Below are positions 44,570-57,646 of a DNA stretch of 64,000 nt, piece by piece (positions within the stretch are counted from its first letter, which is position 1; every line of letters begins with the position of its first letter). The notes below the pieces were generated by a model that had not been told where the DNA came from, searched no databases, and saw nothing but the letters and a program-made list of their open reading frames with translations. A program made the position numbers and the translations under genes. Source of the DNA: Tigriopus japonicus (lineage: Eukaryota > Arthropoda > Copepoda > Harpacticoida > Harpacticidae); contig CM021312.1 in the NCBI GenBank assembly GCA_010645155.1, positions 3,444,156 through 3,508,155 on the forward strand. The letters are read 5' to 3'.

Positions 44570-47500
44570 ATCGCCTTCATTCACCATGCTCTCTTTGGCT
44601 TAGGTTGTCCAGTGATACTGTTACAGTTGTTCGTTCCCCACGGAAGCCGGCCAGAAAATCAAGAGGAACGAGGAGGAATGGGCTTGTGGTATTTCATTCA
44701 TTTCATTCGGAAGTTGGTCATTTTTGTGGAGTTGCTCTCCAGATTGTCCACTCACACAGATACGGACTTCAGAGGCACACTACTCTACTGTAGTACTGTA
44801 CCACTGTACGTACATACGTCCATACGAGGGAACGACGTGCTGATGTGATAAAAGCCATTTGGCGTGACAAATAAAACAGATGAGAAAGAGAGGCTTTCCA
44901 CGGGAATCTTCTCAGGGGCTAAACTGGACGTCGTCTTCAATGATGGCGATCTGGTTGTTGCTGTTGTGGGCTTCTGCAATTGTGACCATTTGGAATGTAG
45001 TCATCAATTTGTGGTGGAGCAAATCTGGATCCGACTTTGTGACGATTCGAGCCTCTTTTCGGGGACGAGTCCGAAAACGCACACTTCGTTGGATTTCTCT
45101 GATTTTCCTTGCCCTATTATAAGGTGTATGAGTACATTTTAAAAACCAATTTTTTTTTCAAGAATTGAATGTTTCGGTTCGAAATCTTATTGAATCGTTA
45201 AATTTCAACACATGCGAATTTTTGGATGCGTGCGAGTTTGGCACACATTTATCACATCAAAGAAAGACTCACGATTGGACGAAATGGGGCAAAGTCTATG
45301 ACCGTCAAATGTATTTGCTTTGTTCATCCAGAGCAATACAAAGGATCCTTTTCGTCTCCATCGAGAACTAATCTCGTCCAGGAATGAAAATAAAGCAGAA
45401 ATTGCCACGGGGAATAAAATGAGGGGAATACATTTTGACACGAACCGAAACGTGGCTAAACTTGTGAACGGTCTCAGATACTCGTTAGAAGAGGATGTGT
45501 ACCGATTATGTCTGAGAATTACCTTGATTAGGTGCCACAAATCATCATCACCAGGCTAGTAGCTAGCTTGCCAATCCCCTACAGAGCCACAACGAGTGCA
45601 ACGGACTCGATTTGCAAAAAAATAAAAGAATTCAGGTGATCAATTATGGTCGAAATTTGCAACAAGCGCAAAGAGTGCCCATGGCCATGCCACAAGTGGA
45701 AATTGAATCACGCCAAAATGTCATTGGAATCTTTTCTCATCGACTCCAGTACGTACAAACTCATTCATTCATTCGTTTGGGAGTTCGTTGGGAGGTTCAT
45801 GAATGGCTTGATTTCTTAGTTCGTGTCGTTGATCACGCCCACAAAACGCTCGGCCAGACGCAAAAAAGGCACTCACCCAAAAAACGAGAAGCTGTCGCAC
45901 CACTTTGTGATGCCAAAAGAGAATAACGAGATGGTTAGCGCAAGAAATGAAAAAAAGCCAGCAATACCATGGCATGTCCACTTCATTTTCATCATTTGTT
46001 TTTCTCTGACCATCGCCATTCTCAACGAGAAACAAATGAGTTATGAGATTACGTGAACCATGGACAAGATGTTGATCGAATTCATGAGAGGTAGTTTGTT
46101 TACACGAATATTAGGTCAGCTGTTGAGGGCATTTGAAAGTATATTTGAAGCATAGTGGAAGCATAGTAAGACAAAGTAGAAAAAAACATGCTCAAGGAAA
46201 GTAAGTCTCAGTACATAAGCTACATTTTTGCCAGTGAAAAACGCAACTCATGTTGTGAAACTTCATCGAGTATAGTTATTTCTACTCTGTTTTACGATGC
46301 TTCAACTATATTTACAACTATACTTACATTATTACGGCCAGATTTTGATGTACTCAAAAGTAACCCTATTATATACATTAACAAGCTACCTATTTTTTGT
46401 TAGTAACATAATAAATCTCCCGAAGATCACTACCAACTACCAAAGCATGCTGCTGCATACTATTGAGTATGCAATAGAATAACCTGGATTGGACATTTTC
46501 AAGACATATGTATAGTTTCAACAACATCTTGCCAAAGATTGTTTCCTCCCCTCTAAAAAATGTTAGAATAAGGAAAATCTCACCAAAAGTGTCACAATTG
46601 GTATGATTCAACTGCTGTGCATATTAGCATGGAGAATGGTCCTCTTGAAATGCGATTAGTTCGAAGATCGAGAATCCGAGAGCGCCTTCTCAGCTTCCCA
46701 CTACTCTTGGTTCTTGTCCAGTCAAGCGAGAAGTCCATCCAAGTCCAAGTTTTGCGCCAGGCAGTCAAACAAACCATCGGTGTATGAGATGAGATCTAGA
46801 ACAAATGGAAAGTCAGGGTGGTAACACAATAATAGTTCTACATGTTCGTGGAACGACAAAGATGATAACAAGACTGATAATAAGCATAGTAATAAATTGA
46901 TGGTTGGGAAATTGGTTCGGCAAGTGGCCATTCAGCTCAGACGCTCGCTCAACATCTATCATTAGAAGCAGAAATACCATTTTTCTGGAAATAGATCTGG
47001 ACGAACGCCCTCCAGGCACACGGTTTACTGGACTGACCAGATCTTTGACCAAGATATGAAAGTTTTCTCCGAGATGCCAAACCAAGCAAAACTATCCAAA
47101 ACTTGTGTTGTTCTGAAATGAAATAGTCGTGCAAACCTATTGAGACTCAATTGAAATGGGATCTAGTTTCAAAATGTTAATGACAAATTCAAACAACTTG
47201 ATAAAAAAAAAAACACTTTGAGCACCGTTTGCGGAGAATCCTCTTGGTATTTGTGTTTAATTTGAGAACAAAGCAAACGTAGAAAAATGTCTGGTCAAGT
47301 CGATCTATTGTTGTACTACGCCATTCGAAGCATCATTTGTCAGCGGCCTGATCTTGAAATCTGGACTGGTTCGAGTGAAACTGTATCTCAGAGCATCATC
47401 CATCAATAGTGAAACGAATGCCCCATTTAACATCAGATCATCATCATCATCTCGGACTGAAAGATTCCAGATATTCCAAACACATTTGAAACGTGAAGTA

Positions 47501-47891
47501 CATCAAGGCAAGCGAGTAATGGACAAATACTTCAGCTTGGACTCTATTTCCACCAACTGTTCATTCAAGTGGTGCCAAATTGTGGAAGTGAAACTGCACA
47601 CTTTCTTGGGGCTCATTATCAGCTTGCGATTCATCAGATTGATCGAAAATGGATTGAGTAAAGGGGTTTCATTGCCGATTACCAGGCGAAAAAACACTCG
47701 TTGAAAAGTGCCATTACTAAGGAGTTAGGTTTGTCTGGAACCCAAAAACGTCTTTGAGACGAACTCGGCATCAGGTTCAGAGAGAGAACAATGGAAAGCA
47801 CACACAGCCAAACATCTTGACAAAAAATCAGAAAAGAACCGAGTTTGGTCATTATTACCTCGATGATGAGGCCCATGACAATGGCATAGAC

Positions 47892-47920
47892 GATGATGAT
47901 GATGACGATGAGGAGGAGGT
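47892..47920 (+). repeat. (GAT)n microsatellite
   Basis: GAT units with one GAC, then GAG units; the reverse complement is the same ATC class seen elsewhere in the window. Confidence 0.9.
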
Positions 47921-49264
47921 GGTTCGTCTACAGATTCAGCTCCAGCATCCCTCTTCAATCGAAGGTATTATGATTTCGAATTGAACTGGCCGCCTGACAT
48001 CCTTCAAGATAACAATACTAATAGAATCGCCCCTGACTTGACGTACATACAGGATCGCTTAATATCCTGGACTTGTCTTTGCTTTGGACACTTTCTTGGT
48101 TTGGAGAGAACAACGGAGAAAATTAGCAGATGGTAGTTTTTTAATGTAAGAAAATATATACAATGGTTATCCATTTACATGTTTTGGTCCATCGGATGAA
48201 GGAGTCCCCGAGTTTTGATGCATGACCAAGGAAGAGGAGCTCATTAGGTATTCTTGCATTGAATGTACATATATGCATGCCTGTATGAATTGTGTAGTGT
48301 ATACGTACGTATGCATACCCACATCCACCCCTCCTCTGAGTTCCAAACATATTGCCTTGACAGCAATCAAGATTTTTCGAATGTCATCCAAGAAATGGAA
48401 CGAGGCGAGCAAAGTAGCGATTCATTTCTTGGCATTCACTCAATCCACTTTGGCACAAGTGGGCTCAAGCCATTCAAGCTATTGCCATGCTCACTAATGA
48501 AGCTCAATTTCGTCGCCAGGGCCAATTGTCAATGGCCAAGTTCGAGAAGCAGCCTTAGCACCTCCGTTCCAACATGAGCTGAACGAACTAGCCCGACATT
48601 CGTGTTTCTCGGACTGATTGAAATCTCAGAGGAAGAAGCGAACCAATCGTCTTCTTTGCTCGTCATTGGTCTTTGCTTTGGCAGTGGGTGCTGCTCCAAT
48701 TTCTCCTCCGTTTCTGGAGCAACCGACTCCTCTCATCGCTTCGTCACGGATCTCCAAGCAGCTCTGCAATCATATGGCCTGCTTGGAAAATCTCAGCTCG
48801 AGCGCCATGTGTCAGGTACACATATGTGCGTGTGGATAGACATGTGGGGAGAAGAAAATGAGAACTAGATCTTCCTGTTCTGATTGGTTGGGATTTCGCA
48901 AAGGGGGACGAGCAAAGATAGACAAGTCATCCGCTCTACGACATTATCATGCCAAGTTGAAGGAAGGGCGGTAGAATTGGCCCTTGCGGAACACCTCGGT
49001 CAAATACCACAAGCACCTCCCTGTTTCAAATGCATGGCTGTAACATGTGTCTGATATGTTTTTTGAAACAATTCCGACGCAATAGAATTGTTCACCATTT
49101 AAAGATCATCTCGGTAAGTTTGATTATTTAGGAGCCGTTCATGTTTGAGCTAAGCAATGGGGATGTGAGATTGGATTGCCCAGGACTTAAAAAACTGAAT
49201 CCCATTGAGGCAAGTGCAAATCCTTGGCGACATGTTCGGTCTCATGTTCAAACTAGATTGGCTG

Positions 49265-49274
49265 GTATTTAAAA
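49265..49274 (+). promoter_or_regulatory. TATA-like box upstream of signal-peptide frame
   Basis: GTATTTAAAA lies about 140 bp before the ATG at 49414. In a core promoter this would place initiation near 49295-49300. The motif is common by chance in AT-rich DNA. Confidence 0.2.
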
Positions 49275-49413
49275 GATTTGTGTGTCGGCATCTCGTCGGC
49301 CATAAAGATTGAGATCCTCGTGGTCCTCTTCATCTCCTCCTCCTTGTTCTTCAACTTGGCCAATGTGGATGTGGAAGACGTGGTTGAAGTCATCTCCAGA
49401 GTTGGTGGTGGTG

Positions 49414-49487
49414 ATGAAGATCATCCTTTTGCTCTCAGTTGTTCTCCAAGTGAGTGGATTCAACCTGACTGCATTGCGTACATGGAG
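49414..49487 (+). CDS. Candidate signal-peptide exon of a secreted protein
   Basis: The ATG at 49414 opens MKIILLLSVVLQVSGFNLTA. This has a short basic start, a hydrophobic core and a small-residue VSG end, the classic layout of a secretory signal peptide. The frame then meets ATGGAG|GTACAC, a possible donor in phase 2. A TATA-like box precedes it at a plausible distance. The frame stays open well beyond the donor, and another reading frame is also open here. With no downstream exon recognised, this could be chance. Confidence 0.25.
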
Positions 49488-49529
49488 GTACACTCGTTTT
49501 TGCATAAGTCCACATACTGTGAATAAATA

Positions 49530-52500
49530 TCTGAGCGTTTGTGTGTGTGCGTTTAGAGTGGGGCTAGGGCGAAAAATATTCGAGGAGGAATTACTCGTGT
49601 CGGAGAAGTCGCTTCGTGCCTCGCATATTAACTACGTGTCCATCCATTTTATTTTTGTCCACTCTCGATCTCCGGCGATGGAACGAATGGAGCTCTCAAA
49701 ATTGCCATTCATCCAGAGCTTCACAACAAAGCCAGTTAGAAAACTCGACCCACAGGTTGAGGCACATTTTTTAATTCAATCCGTACTCGAGATGGAGTTT
49801 GGAGACGTGAGATCAGGTCTTATTTTCTCGCAACCCTGTGGCTTGTGACCAGATTTGCAGTCAAATTAATGACCACGGAAAAAGAGCTAATCTTTTGTAA
49901 TCTAATACATCTCCATCCCACTTTTTGTCGTCCGAAAAAAAGAATCTGGGTATTCGGTTGGCATGCACTTGGTGCAATAACTGGAATCCAAATAAGAGTG
50001 GTGCGCGAGATAATTTTGTTTTGGAGTCTTTTTCCTCGATTTATTTTTATTTGTCCTTGATAAACCCAAGCCCAAATTGAAAAATGTATCAACATACATT
50101 TATAGTAGTACTCTTACATTCAGAAGCCTTTCATTGCATCTTGCTCACTCTCTATTCTATCTCTCTAAAATCACTAATATTCGGTATCACATGTTAGTTT
50201 ATGATGTAATCATTACCTAAGATAAAGTGTAAAATACATGGTAACATATCCCGCCGACCAAAATATCAGCCGACAATTAGACGTATAGTTTTGGCGGAGT
50301 AATTCGAATACATCATATGTGCTGAAAATTTCAAGCAATGCAACGGAATTTGTTTGTGGCATCTCATCCATTCGGGATTTTTCCCCGTTTGAAACCCTGT
50401 TTTTGCTGGATGAACTTTGGCTTCTTTATTTTGCAAGTCAAGTGTTAGTACACGGGATAAACAGCGTGCATCTAGAATTGAGCTGTTATGACTCAAAGCG
50501 AACTAACATAATAATAATAACAATAACAACCAGACCTCCGGAGGAATTGCATGTTTCATTTAACTTTTAGCACCAATTTCTCCATGGGCCGTTGGCATTT
50601 CCTGACGAGAAGTTGCAAATCGAGCATTGTTCTCAAATTTCCAAGCCAAAGATACATGGCTAATTACAAGACCACAGAGTGCATCATTCATGTTCGAGCC
50701 ATTTCTTTGGCTCATCCTTATGGTTTTGGCGGTCTCGTTTGTTCTCGTTTCTGTGTTATTGGTTCCCGCCTGAATGGATCGGGTAAGCATCCAATTGGGA
50801 TCAATGTCTCCATTTGCGGCCAGACGTCTCTGTCCATTGAATAGTGTACTGTATGTATGTATGGTGGCCATTATCTCGCTTTCGGTGCTATTATAATTGC
50901 CATCAACATCATCGTCGAACACGTCTTTGGTTGTTCAAACTAATGACTCCGTCTACATTTCTTGGATCTTGAATGAACCCTCGAGGAAAAAGTTAGTAAC
51001 TTGTACTCTATACTTTACACATATGAACTGAGCACCCACACAACTTGGTTGAGAGCATTTCACAATTGAATGGTTTCAAGTTGGTTGGTTGAGTGAGCAG
51101 CAGACGTGTCTTCGTAAATGCTTTGTCAAATATGACGAATGGGCTAGTATCAATATTTGATTGGCCAGCTACCCAAGCTTAGCGGGGAATGAGCTTGAGC
51201 TTGAACTGGTTCCATTACTGGCCAACCAACCAACCAGTTGAACAACTCGAACACCACCCAATCCTATGAACCACCTTGTTCAAACCACTCTCTCTCCTTC
51301 TTTCTCCCATGTACTCATTCGCTCACTCACTCACACACACACTTCAAGTCATAAGTGGAGGTCTATCTTGACGAAGACACTGAACATGGTCTCACTAACA
51401 ATTTTATTCACAGTGTACAAGGTGACCCAATGGATAAGAAATATCCCTGGATCGATGGTTTTACAAAATTAGACTTGTTTTAAGATTCAGGGATGCACCC
51501 CAATCTAAAACATCATGATTTGGGATTATTTTTCAAACCCTCAGTTACACCTATGTACTTGAAAGGGCATGCTTTAATTTGGTCACCCTGTGGTTGCATC
51601 CCGTGTGGATGATGATGATCCGAAGAGCCCCAAGAAGGTTGGAGTGAGTGTCTCCAACCGGGAACTGATCAAGATGACGAATGTTTAGATCGCCCGCTGT
51701 CACGATTCGGCCAACACTGTCAGATTTTTTCGCATAGGACTCTCTTTTTTAACTACTGTACATGCATATATCTCTGTTTCCAAAGCTCTTATGGGCAGCT
51801 GCTGTGCATTTTCAGAGACAAAACCGGGTTTTGCTATTTGTTGTTGAGTCAAGGTTGGCAGAGAGTACTTCAGTGGACTGAATTTAAATGATCCCTGAGC
51901 TTATTAGAACATGTGGGCTAGTGGATTAATGGATGCTGAGGGCTCAAATGTAATGTATATATTTAAGGAAGCTTGACTCGCGTCCAAAAGGATCGACACC
52001 CATTTGAACTTGCGCTGCTAACCTCTTTTCCACTTACGTTCAGGCTCAAGTACTTGAGAAGTAAGTACCTGAGCATGGAAGTCGTTCCCTGTCGATGACT
52101 GATGAACACCTAGGGCCACTTATTATGGATTCTATTTGTCTATTCACCAGCCACGCACTGCTTTCAGGACTGCCAGCCGTGCTTGCTGCCAAAGAAGATT
52201 GGATGGACGTCGAGATGGAGACTAAAAGACTGATTTCGAGCTCAGGGATATTTGCCGCAAATAGTTTTTTCTATTTTTATCGATATTCTCAACTTCTAAT
52301 GACTTGCATGCATAAAAAGCCACCAAGATATGGATGCATGGAAATTTCAGGGTGACGCAAGATTACCTTGACTCAACATTCCAAATGTGCAACGCTGCAT
52401 TTAGTAACTTGTTTTGGGCTTAAATTCACATTTTCAACTTGACGTCCATGGTATATGTTTTGACTGGAACCCGTAAAGTATTCAATATACAAGCATAATT

Positions 52501-55500
52501 AAAGTCTTTAATTCATAAAACACAAACTGATGGAAGTGATTACGAGGGGATGGTTGCATAAAAGAGGTTTCAGAGCTGGAGTGGCAATAAATGGACCTTC
52601 AGGTAATTTTAGCTGGATTGTGGAACTATCAGGGTACTCTCAAATAATGGTTCATCTATGGTTTTCTGCCTGGGAAACATCAGTTTTGCGAAAGTGGCGG
52701 TGGAGACTTTTGTTCCCTTTTGTCTTCTCCATCTTCAATTTGAGGGTCTTTGATAATAGGTGTTCCACGCACACTTAGAAGGGATATATGCTCATGAAAG
52801 GAATGAAACATATTCAGCCACCGTTATGCTTTCCGTATTTCTTTGAAATCCATGCTCAAGCCTATTTGACTGGCTTTGACCGCCTTAAACCTCTAAAGAG
52901 CACCACAAATAGTTATTTGACTTATTCAAAAAATCGTTAGCCAATTCGTATTCAGAGGGCTTGTCACTTTCCTTTATTGGTTGCTAAGAAGTAAATATCT
53001 CAAGTTATGAACCATGTTCATTTGATGGAGCAATTAAAGTGTGGACGGAAACCGGTAGTTTTGCCCGCCAGTTTCAAAGTACAAATCAGAAATCCCATCA
53101 ACATGTTAACGTTCATGCGTAAACTGTGATGGAACAATGCAGACCCACCTGAAAAGAATCACAAGCCCATTGATATGGATCATTGTAGTTTGGCCAAAAT
53201 TGCGAAGCTGGTTTGCCGTTTGATAATGGTCATTCCTCGCCCCGTTATGACATGCCGCGTTTGGTCGGTATTTTTCGGTTCTCATCGCTTGTCACAATGT
53301 TTAAGATGATAACGATGACTTCATATCATCCGATAGGTCAACCATCAAACATGAACCAGGAACCATTTCTATTTGACAGAAATTCAATTCTTCTCCTTCA
53401 AGACATTTTGGCCACGTTTGAGATAAGACGTAATCAGGGTTGCCAATTTTTATTGCGCTGACTTTCAACTCGCTCGAATTTGTTCAACGACATGATTTTT
53501 CAGCGACCCTGGTCATAGATAATTTTGAAGAGGCTTTCAAAGAAATTCCAATGGTCAAAGGTGAAACTCATATTGAGTGAGGTTGGAGGGCCGCCCGCAT
53601 TGACTTCTTTCCCATAGATTGCGACTCGAAAATATTCAAATTATACCACCAAGCACCCGAAAGCGCACACTCACACACTCAAGGTGGTCATGGGAAGAAG
53701 CCGAAAAAAAATGGCCAAAAATGAAACACACTTGATTCATTCGGGCCCTAAATCGTGCACTGAGAATTTAGCTGGACAGCATAGTAAAAGTTTCTGAGGC
53801 ACTTGAGGCACCTTTGTTTGTTGGTTTACAACATCTAAGTCAGAACCAAGGGTGGGTTCATGCTTCTTGACATTAGTCTAGTTAAAGGGGCTTTTTTCCC
53901 ATGGTTTATTCGAAGGGAATGCATGTCAAAGCACCTTTTCTCATTTTTTTGAGTGGCCTGCTTACTACTTTACTAGTGCACCGTACCTTTTTGGTATCCA
54001 GCTTGTATTTGAAACCAGTGGAATAGTAATTCATTTGCGAGCCTGTTGGTTGAGCAGGAAGACGGCTGGTTGGCTCCCCGCTCGTTGAAGGTCTTGACTT
54101 TTCGCCTGGCAGAACCAAGGAAGAGAAAACTCAAGTTGTTGAGAGTGCCTCATAAATCTAATTCATTTCCCAAGCCCCAAATTTCATCAGTCAAACTCTA
54201 ATTGGCTTGGTTTAGCCTAACATCATCTCCTGTGTGCGGACAAATACGAACAACACCGTCCTAAGCTATTATTATTACTACTACTACTACAACAAGTTTG
54301 TGTGCAATACGGCAATTCAACTACAGGGTGCGTGAACAAACATGGAAAAGCGCACTTCGTTTTCGCTTTGCGATTTTTGGCTAACTTTTTGTGGCACGAA
54401 CATTTCAGATCCTTTTATGGAAGCTGGCGATATAAAAGTATAAAAGAGATTAAGACAAAAAAAATATGAACATCATTTTTCCTTCATTATTCAGTTATTG
54501 TTTATTGCTGACTACTCTAACTAGTGTTTATAGAGAGTAAAAGAGAATGAAAGAGAAGAAAATGATTCAACAATAGTTTGATCAAAAGAACCTGGACATA
54601 TTTATTGGAAAAGGGAAATTTGAAACAATTATCCGAAATTAAAATGTCATTTGAAATTATTTTCCATGCACTGTTTTGTCAGGATTTCAGGCTCTAATCT
54701 GAAAAAAAACTTTCGACTTTTTCATTGTTTGTGAAAAAGAAAATCATATTATATTATAAGGATGCATGAAGTTCCACAAAGACAAAAAAAAACATCTTGT
54801 TTCGTGAGTTGAAATGTTCAACAAAGGCCAAAATCACTTCAATCATCTCCTTTCAAAGTTGATGTGCAAATCTCGTAATTGCATTAGGTACGTTGATACT
54901 GTTTCACCCTGCAAAAGGCAGTTGGTTAAATTGAAGAGAAGCCAGACAAATCTTACGCGCATTTGCAATGGGAAACTTTGAACGGAGGCCATAACACCAT
55001 TATGTGTAAATCCAACCAAACTTTTGTTTCAAAGATAGATCATACGCATGACCAATACCTATTTTTTAAAATCACTTCAGCCTTACAATGTTTTATTTGA
55101 ATGCAATCAAAATGTAGTTAATTATCCTTGATTTATTAATTCAAATTGCTTCCATCTAAGGTGTGAACGAGCGTGTGGTCGGGGGCTCAACCTAACGACT
55201 AACGTCAAATGGGCCACTTGACATTCGGAAGCCTTCCGAAAGACCTTCTTTGTTCTAAATTGAGAGTCCGCTTTATTAAAACGAAGAAAGAGGGGGATGA
55301 ACGAAATGTCATGAACATCATTTTTCACTCCAATTCACCGCCAATGGAGGGCTTGACACCACATCCAGTAAGCATGATGGAGTAAGCGGGACGATAAAAG
55401 ACGCCCGTTTCGACATGAGGCCTCAAATGTTTTGATGAGCTTCATTAGTTTCATTTCGGTAGAGGCATGCCAGGTTGCTCTAGCCAGATGGCGGAAGAGG

Positions 55501-57200
55501 GCTTATATTCTTGTGCATCCCCCTCAAAACAATAAGAGGGTGATCCAGGAAATTAATCTATTCTACTCGAACCAGAGCGTCAAGAAGGCGAAGAAGAAGA
55601 AGAAGAAGAAGAAAAATACGAAGAATCAGGTTTAAAAGTGGAGAGGAAACAAACAAGGCCGGAAGATTTTCCCAACCCAGTCTACCTGATGGAGCGGCTT
55701 GGCACGTACCGAGCATAAAACATGGATTCCAAATTAGCCACCTAAGAAAGTCAGGGTTGAAAAGAGCATGGGAACAACGCGAACTGGAGCGTAACCCATA
55801 AAGTGTAGTAGTTTTTTCAATTGTTTACTCAGAGTCTTTCTTGATCGGCCCTTTCTTGACTTTTCTTGCACATTCTAAAACAGAAGCTGAAAGCCGGGCA
55901 AGGATTTTTTCCATTTGTACGAGTTCAAGGCCCCTTTGTCAAAACTGAAGGTAAGGTAAGTGCTTGAAGAAATTAAACAAAAATGTATGAAATAACACAT
56001 TTGCTTTTGAACTCTATTCTCTGTATGATATATTTTTGTTTTTTGAGCCGAAATGGAAACATTGGGCCGTTTTTACTTTAATGGTCTGAAAAAGATAAGA
56101 GGCTTTTTCGCATGTTTTAGGATTATGTTGGAAGCCACAGATCGTGTTAGTTTGCTTTGGGGTGTTTGAACCAGATCAAAGGTATGAAAATCAATGCAAA
56201 TGACCATGAGATGGGAACAATAATAATGATCATCGTCATCATAGCCCTCATGCCCTTTGTCTCACATCTCTGAAGGGGTCTCTTAGCATAAATTACCCAA
56301 TGGGAAGAATGACTTTGAGGTGAAATGCCAGTTTCTCAAATCTCCGGGTTTGTTTCCAAAGATATTTCCAGTTGTAAAAGAAACTCGATTCCGTTCCCGA
56401 CAAGAAAAGACACTTATTTTTGGCTCGAGAAACCATTCCAGTGGTTCAATGTTCAGTTCATCTTAGCCTTATCCGGGGTCACAAAATCTAGTGGGGCTGG
56501 GTGAATCATGCTTACTAAACTATATACCACCCCTGGTGTTCATGTTGATCCGCGTTCTCAAAGAAAGATATGAATTTATGAGACGATTTCCACAATTCTG
56601 AGCGTTCCTCCATCCACGAGAGATCAATTGGTCCGTTCTTCTTTCGTTCGTCGAGTCGAAGAGAGCGAACAACCTCCTGTGGCGTGTTGTTGCCTATGGG
56701 AATCGAGTTCATCTCATTTTCCAGGGCAATTTTGCATTTCGAATGAGCGCATTCCACTAATTGACCTCTAATTTGAAGCTAAATTACAGTGTTCGGCGTG
56801 AAAAACGTATCAAAGAGCGCCAACCCTGGGCACACGACACATCAGGAAGGACGCATTTTAGGGGCCTTGAAGGACTACACTACGTACAGTACATTCTAAC
56901 ATACGGATGACATGGTACTTAGATTGATCAGGTATCATCAAAATAAGATTGAAGGGATTCGGGAATTTTTGGTAGAATGGTTGGATTGTGCTCGTCTATG
57001 GGATTGGGTTACCAAATCAAAGATCAAAAGCCAGGAATTTGGAACCATTGGCCATGAATTGGCTGGAAAACAACGCGGGCATTGCGTGAAAATTGGGGAG
57101 AAAATGCTCGAATTGGCATAATGTGTTCACGCGATCGTCTTCAAGGCTAGATATTGCCACAATCCTCCACAGTTTACCTCTTGACAAATTTCGAACATTC
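49530..57200. other. Stretch without a supported gene
   Basis: No exon can be supported. The stretch has short ATA/ACA runs (50505-50530), CCAA runs (51221-51238), TTA/CTA runs near 54270-54292 and a GAA run (55590-55612). The plus frame 55432-55635 is open only because of that GAA/AAG run at its end. Confidence 0.4.
55590..55612 (+). repeat. (GAA)n microsatellite
   Basis: Seven to eight GAA units; it encodes a lysine run in one frame of a short open frame, but that frame has no other support. Confidence 0.9.
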
Positions 57201-57202
57201 CG

Positions 57203-57646
57203 ACTGAGCACGAAGCACTGAATTTCTGGACTGGGAGGCTAACAATGAGAAATATGATTTCTTATAGGATTCATTCAATTGCGTTCTTCTTCAAGGGATT
57301 GTATTCACTAGACTACGTATTTCCAATTTCAGCTCAATCGAATGCCGGAGTGAAAAGCTTTGCTCAAACTTACAAACTGAAGAGAGCAGAGAATGAATGA
57401 GCTCGCCCTTTTGTGGAAAATCAATTACCAGACAAGGGTTACTTCCTTGATTCTTTGTAGGATTTGCCCGGAAGTTTGACAGAGCATAACTTTTGACTCC
57501 TACTTTCGATTGAGTTGAAAACTGAAACATGTATTCTTACCAAGGTCTCATTTGGAAAAGAACCTAATCGAATTATTCCTATTGGAAATCATGTTTCCTT
57601 TCGTTAGCCTCCCAGTCCAGAGAAATTCAGTGGTTCTTGGACTGAG
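57203..57646. mobile_element. Fold-back element 3 (long imperfect palindrome)
   Basis: The left arm (57203-57380) pairs with the right arm (57457-57646). Shared blocks in order are ACTGAATTTC.TGGACTGGGAGGC, TATGATTTC.TATAGGA-like sequence, CAGCTCAATCGAA and GGAGTSAAAAGYT.TGCTC, then CAAACTT. Both outer ends carry an ACTGAG/CTCAGT step. The loop of about 75 bp has no coding sequence. Similarity is roughly three quarters by eye, so it is old. It belongs to the same family as 5104-5236. Confidence 0.7.

Larger units (their letters stand above)
41821..49260. other. Stretch without a supported gene
   Basis: The stretch contains CAT/ATT, GTT and GAT microsatellites (42173-42207, 44542-44569, 47892-47920) and TACGTA tracts at 43811, 44807, 45750 and 48302. 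Plus frames at 43630-43968, 44864-45142 and 45612-45926 were inspected; none shows a recognisable domain. Confidence 0.4.

Noticed and set aside
44880..45122. Hydrophobic frame resembling a two-pass membrane peptide
   Set aside because: It overlaps a longer unrelated frame and has no splice context or recognisable family; low-complexity T/G-rich DNA explains the hydrophobicity.
48618..48820. Frame resembling a neuropeptide precursor with a hydrophobic leader and donor
   Set aside because: It starts with TTG immediately after an in-frame stop, and no good acceptor precedes it; kept out as chance.
55432..55635. Lysine-tailed ORF as a C-terminal exon
   Set aside because: The tail is a GAA microsatellite, and the upstream part has no known motif.
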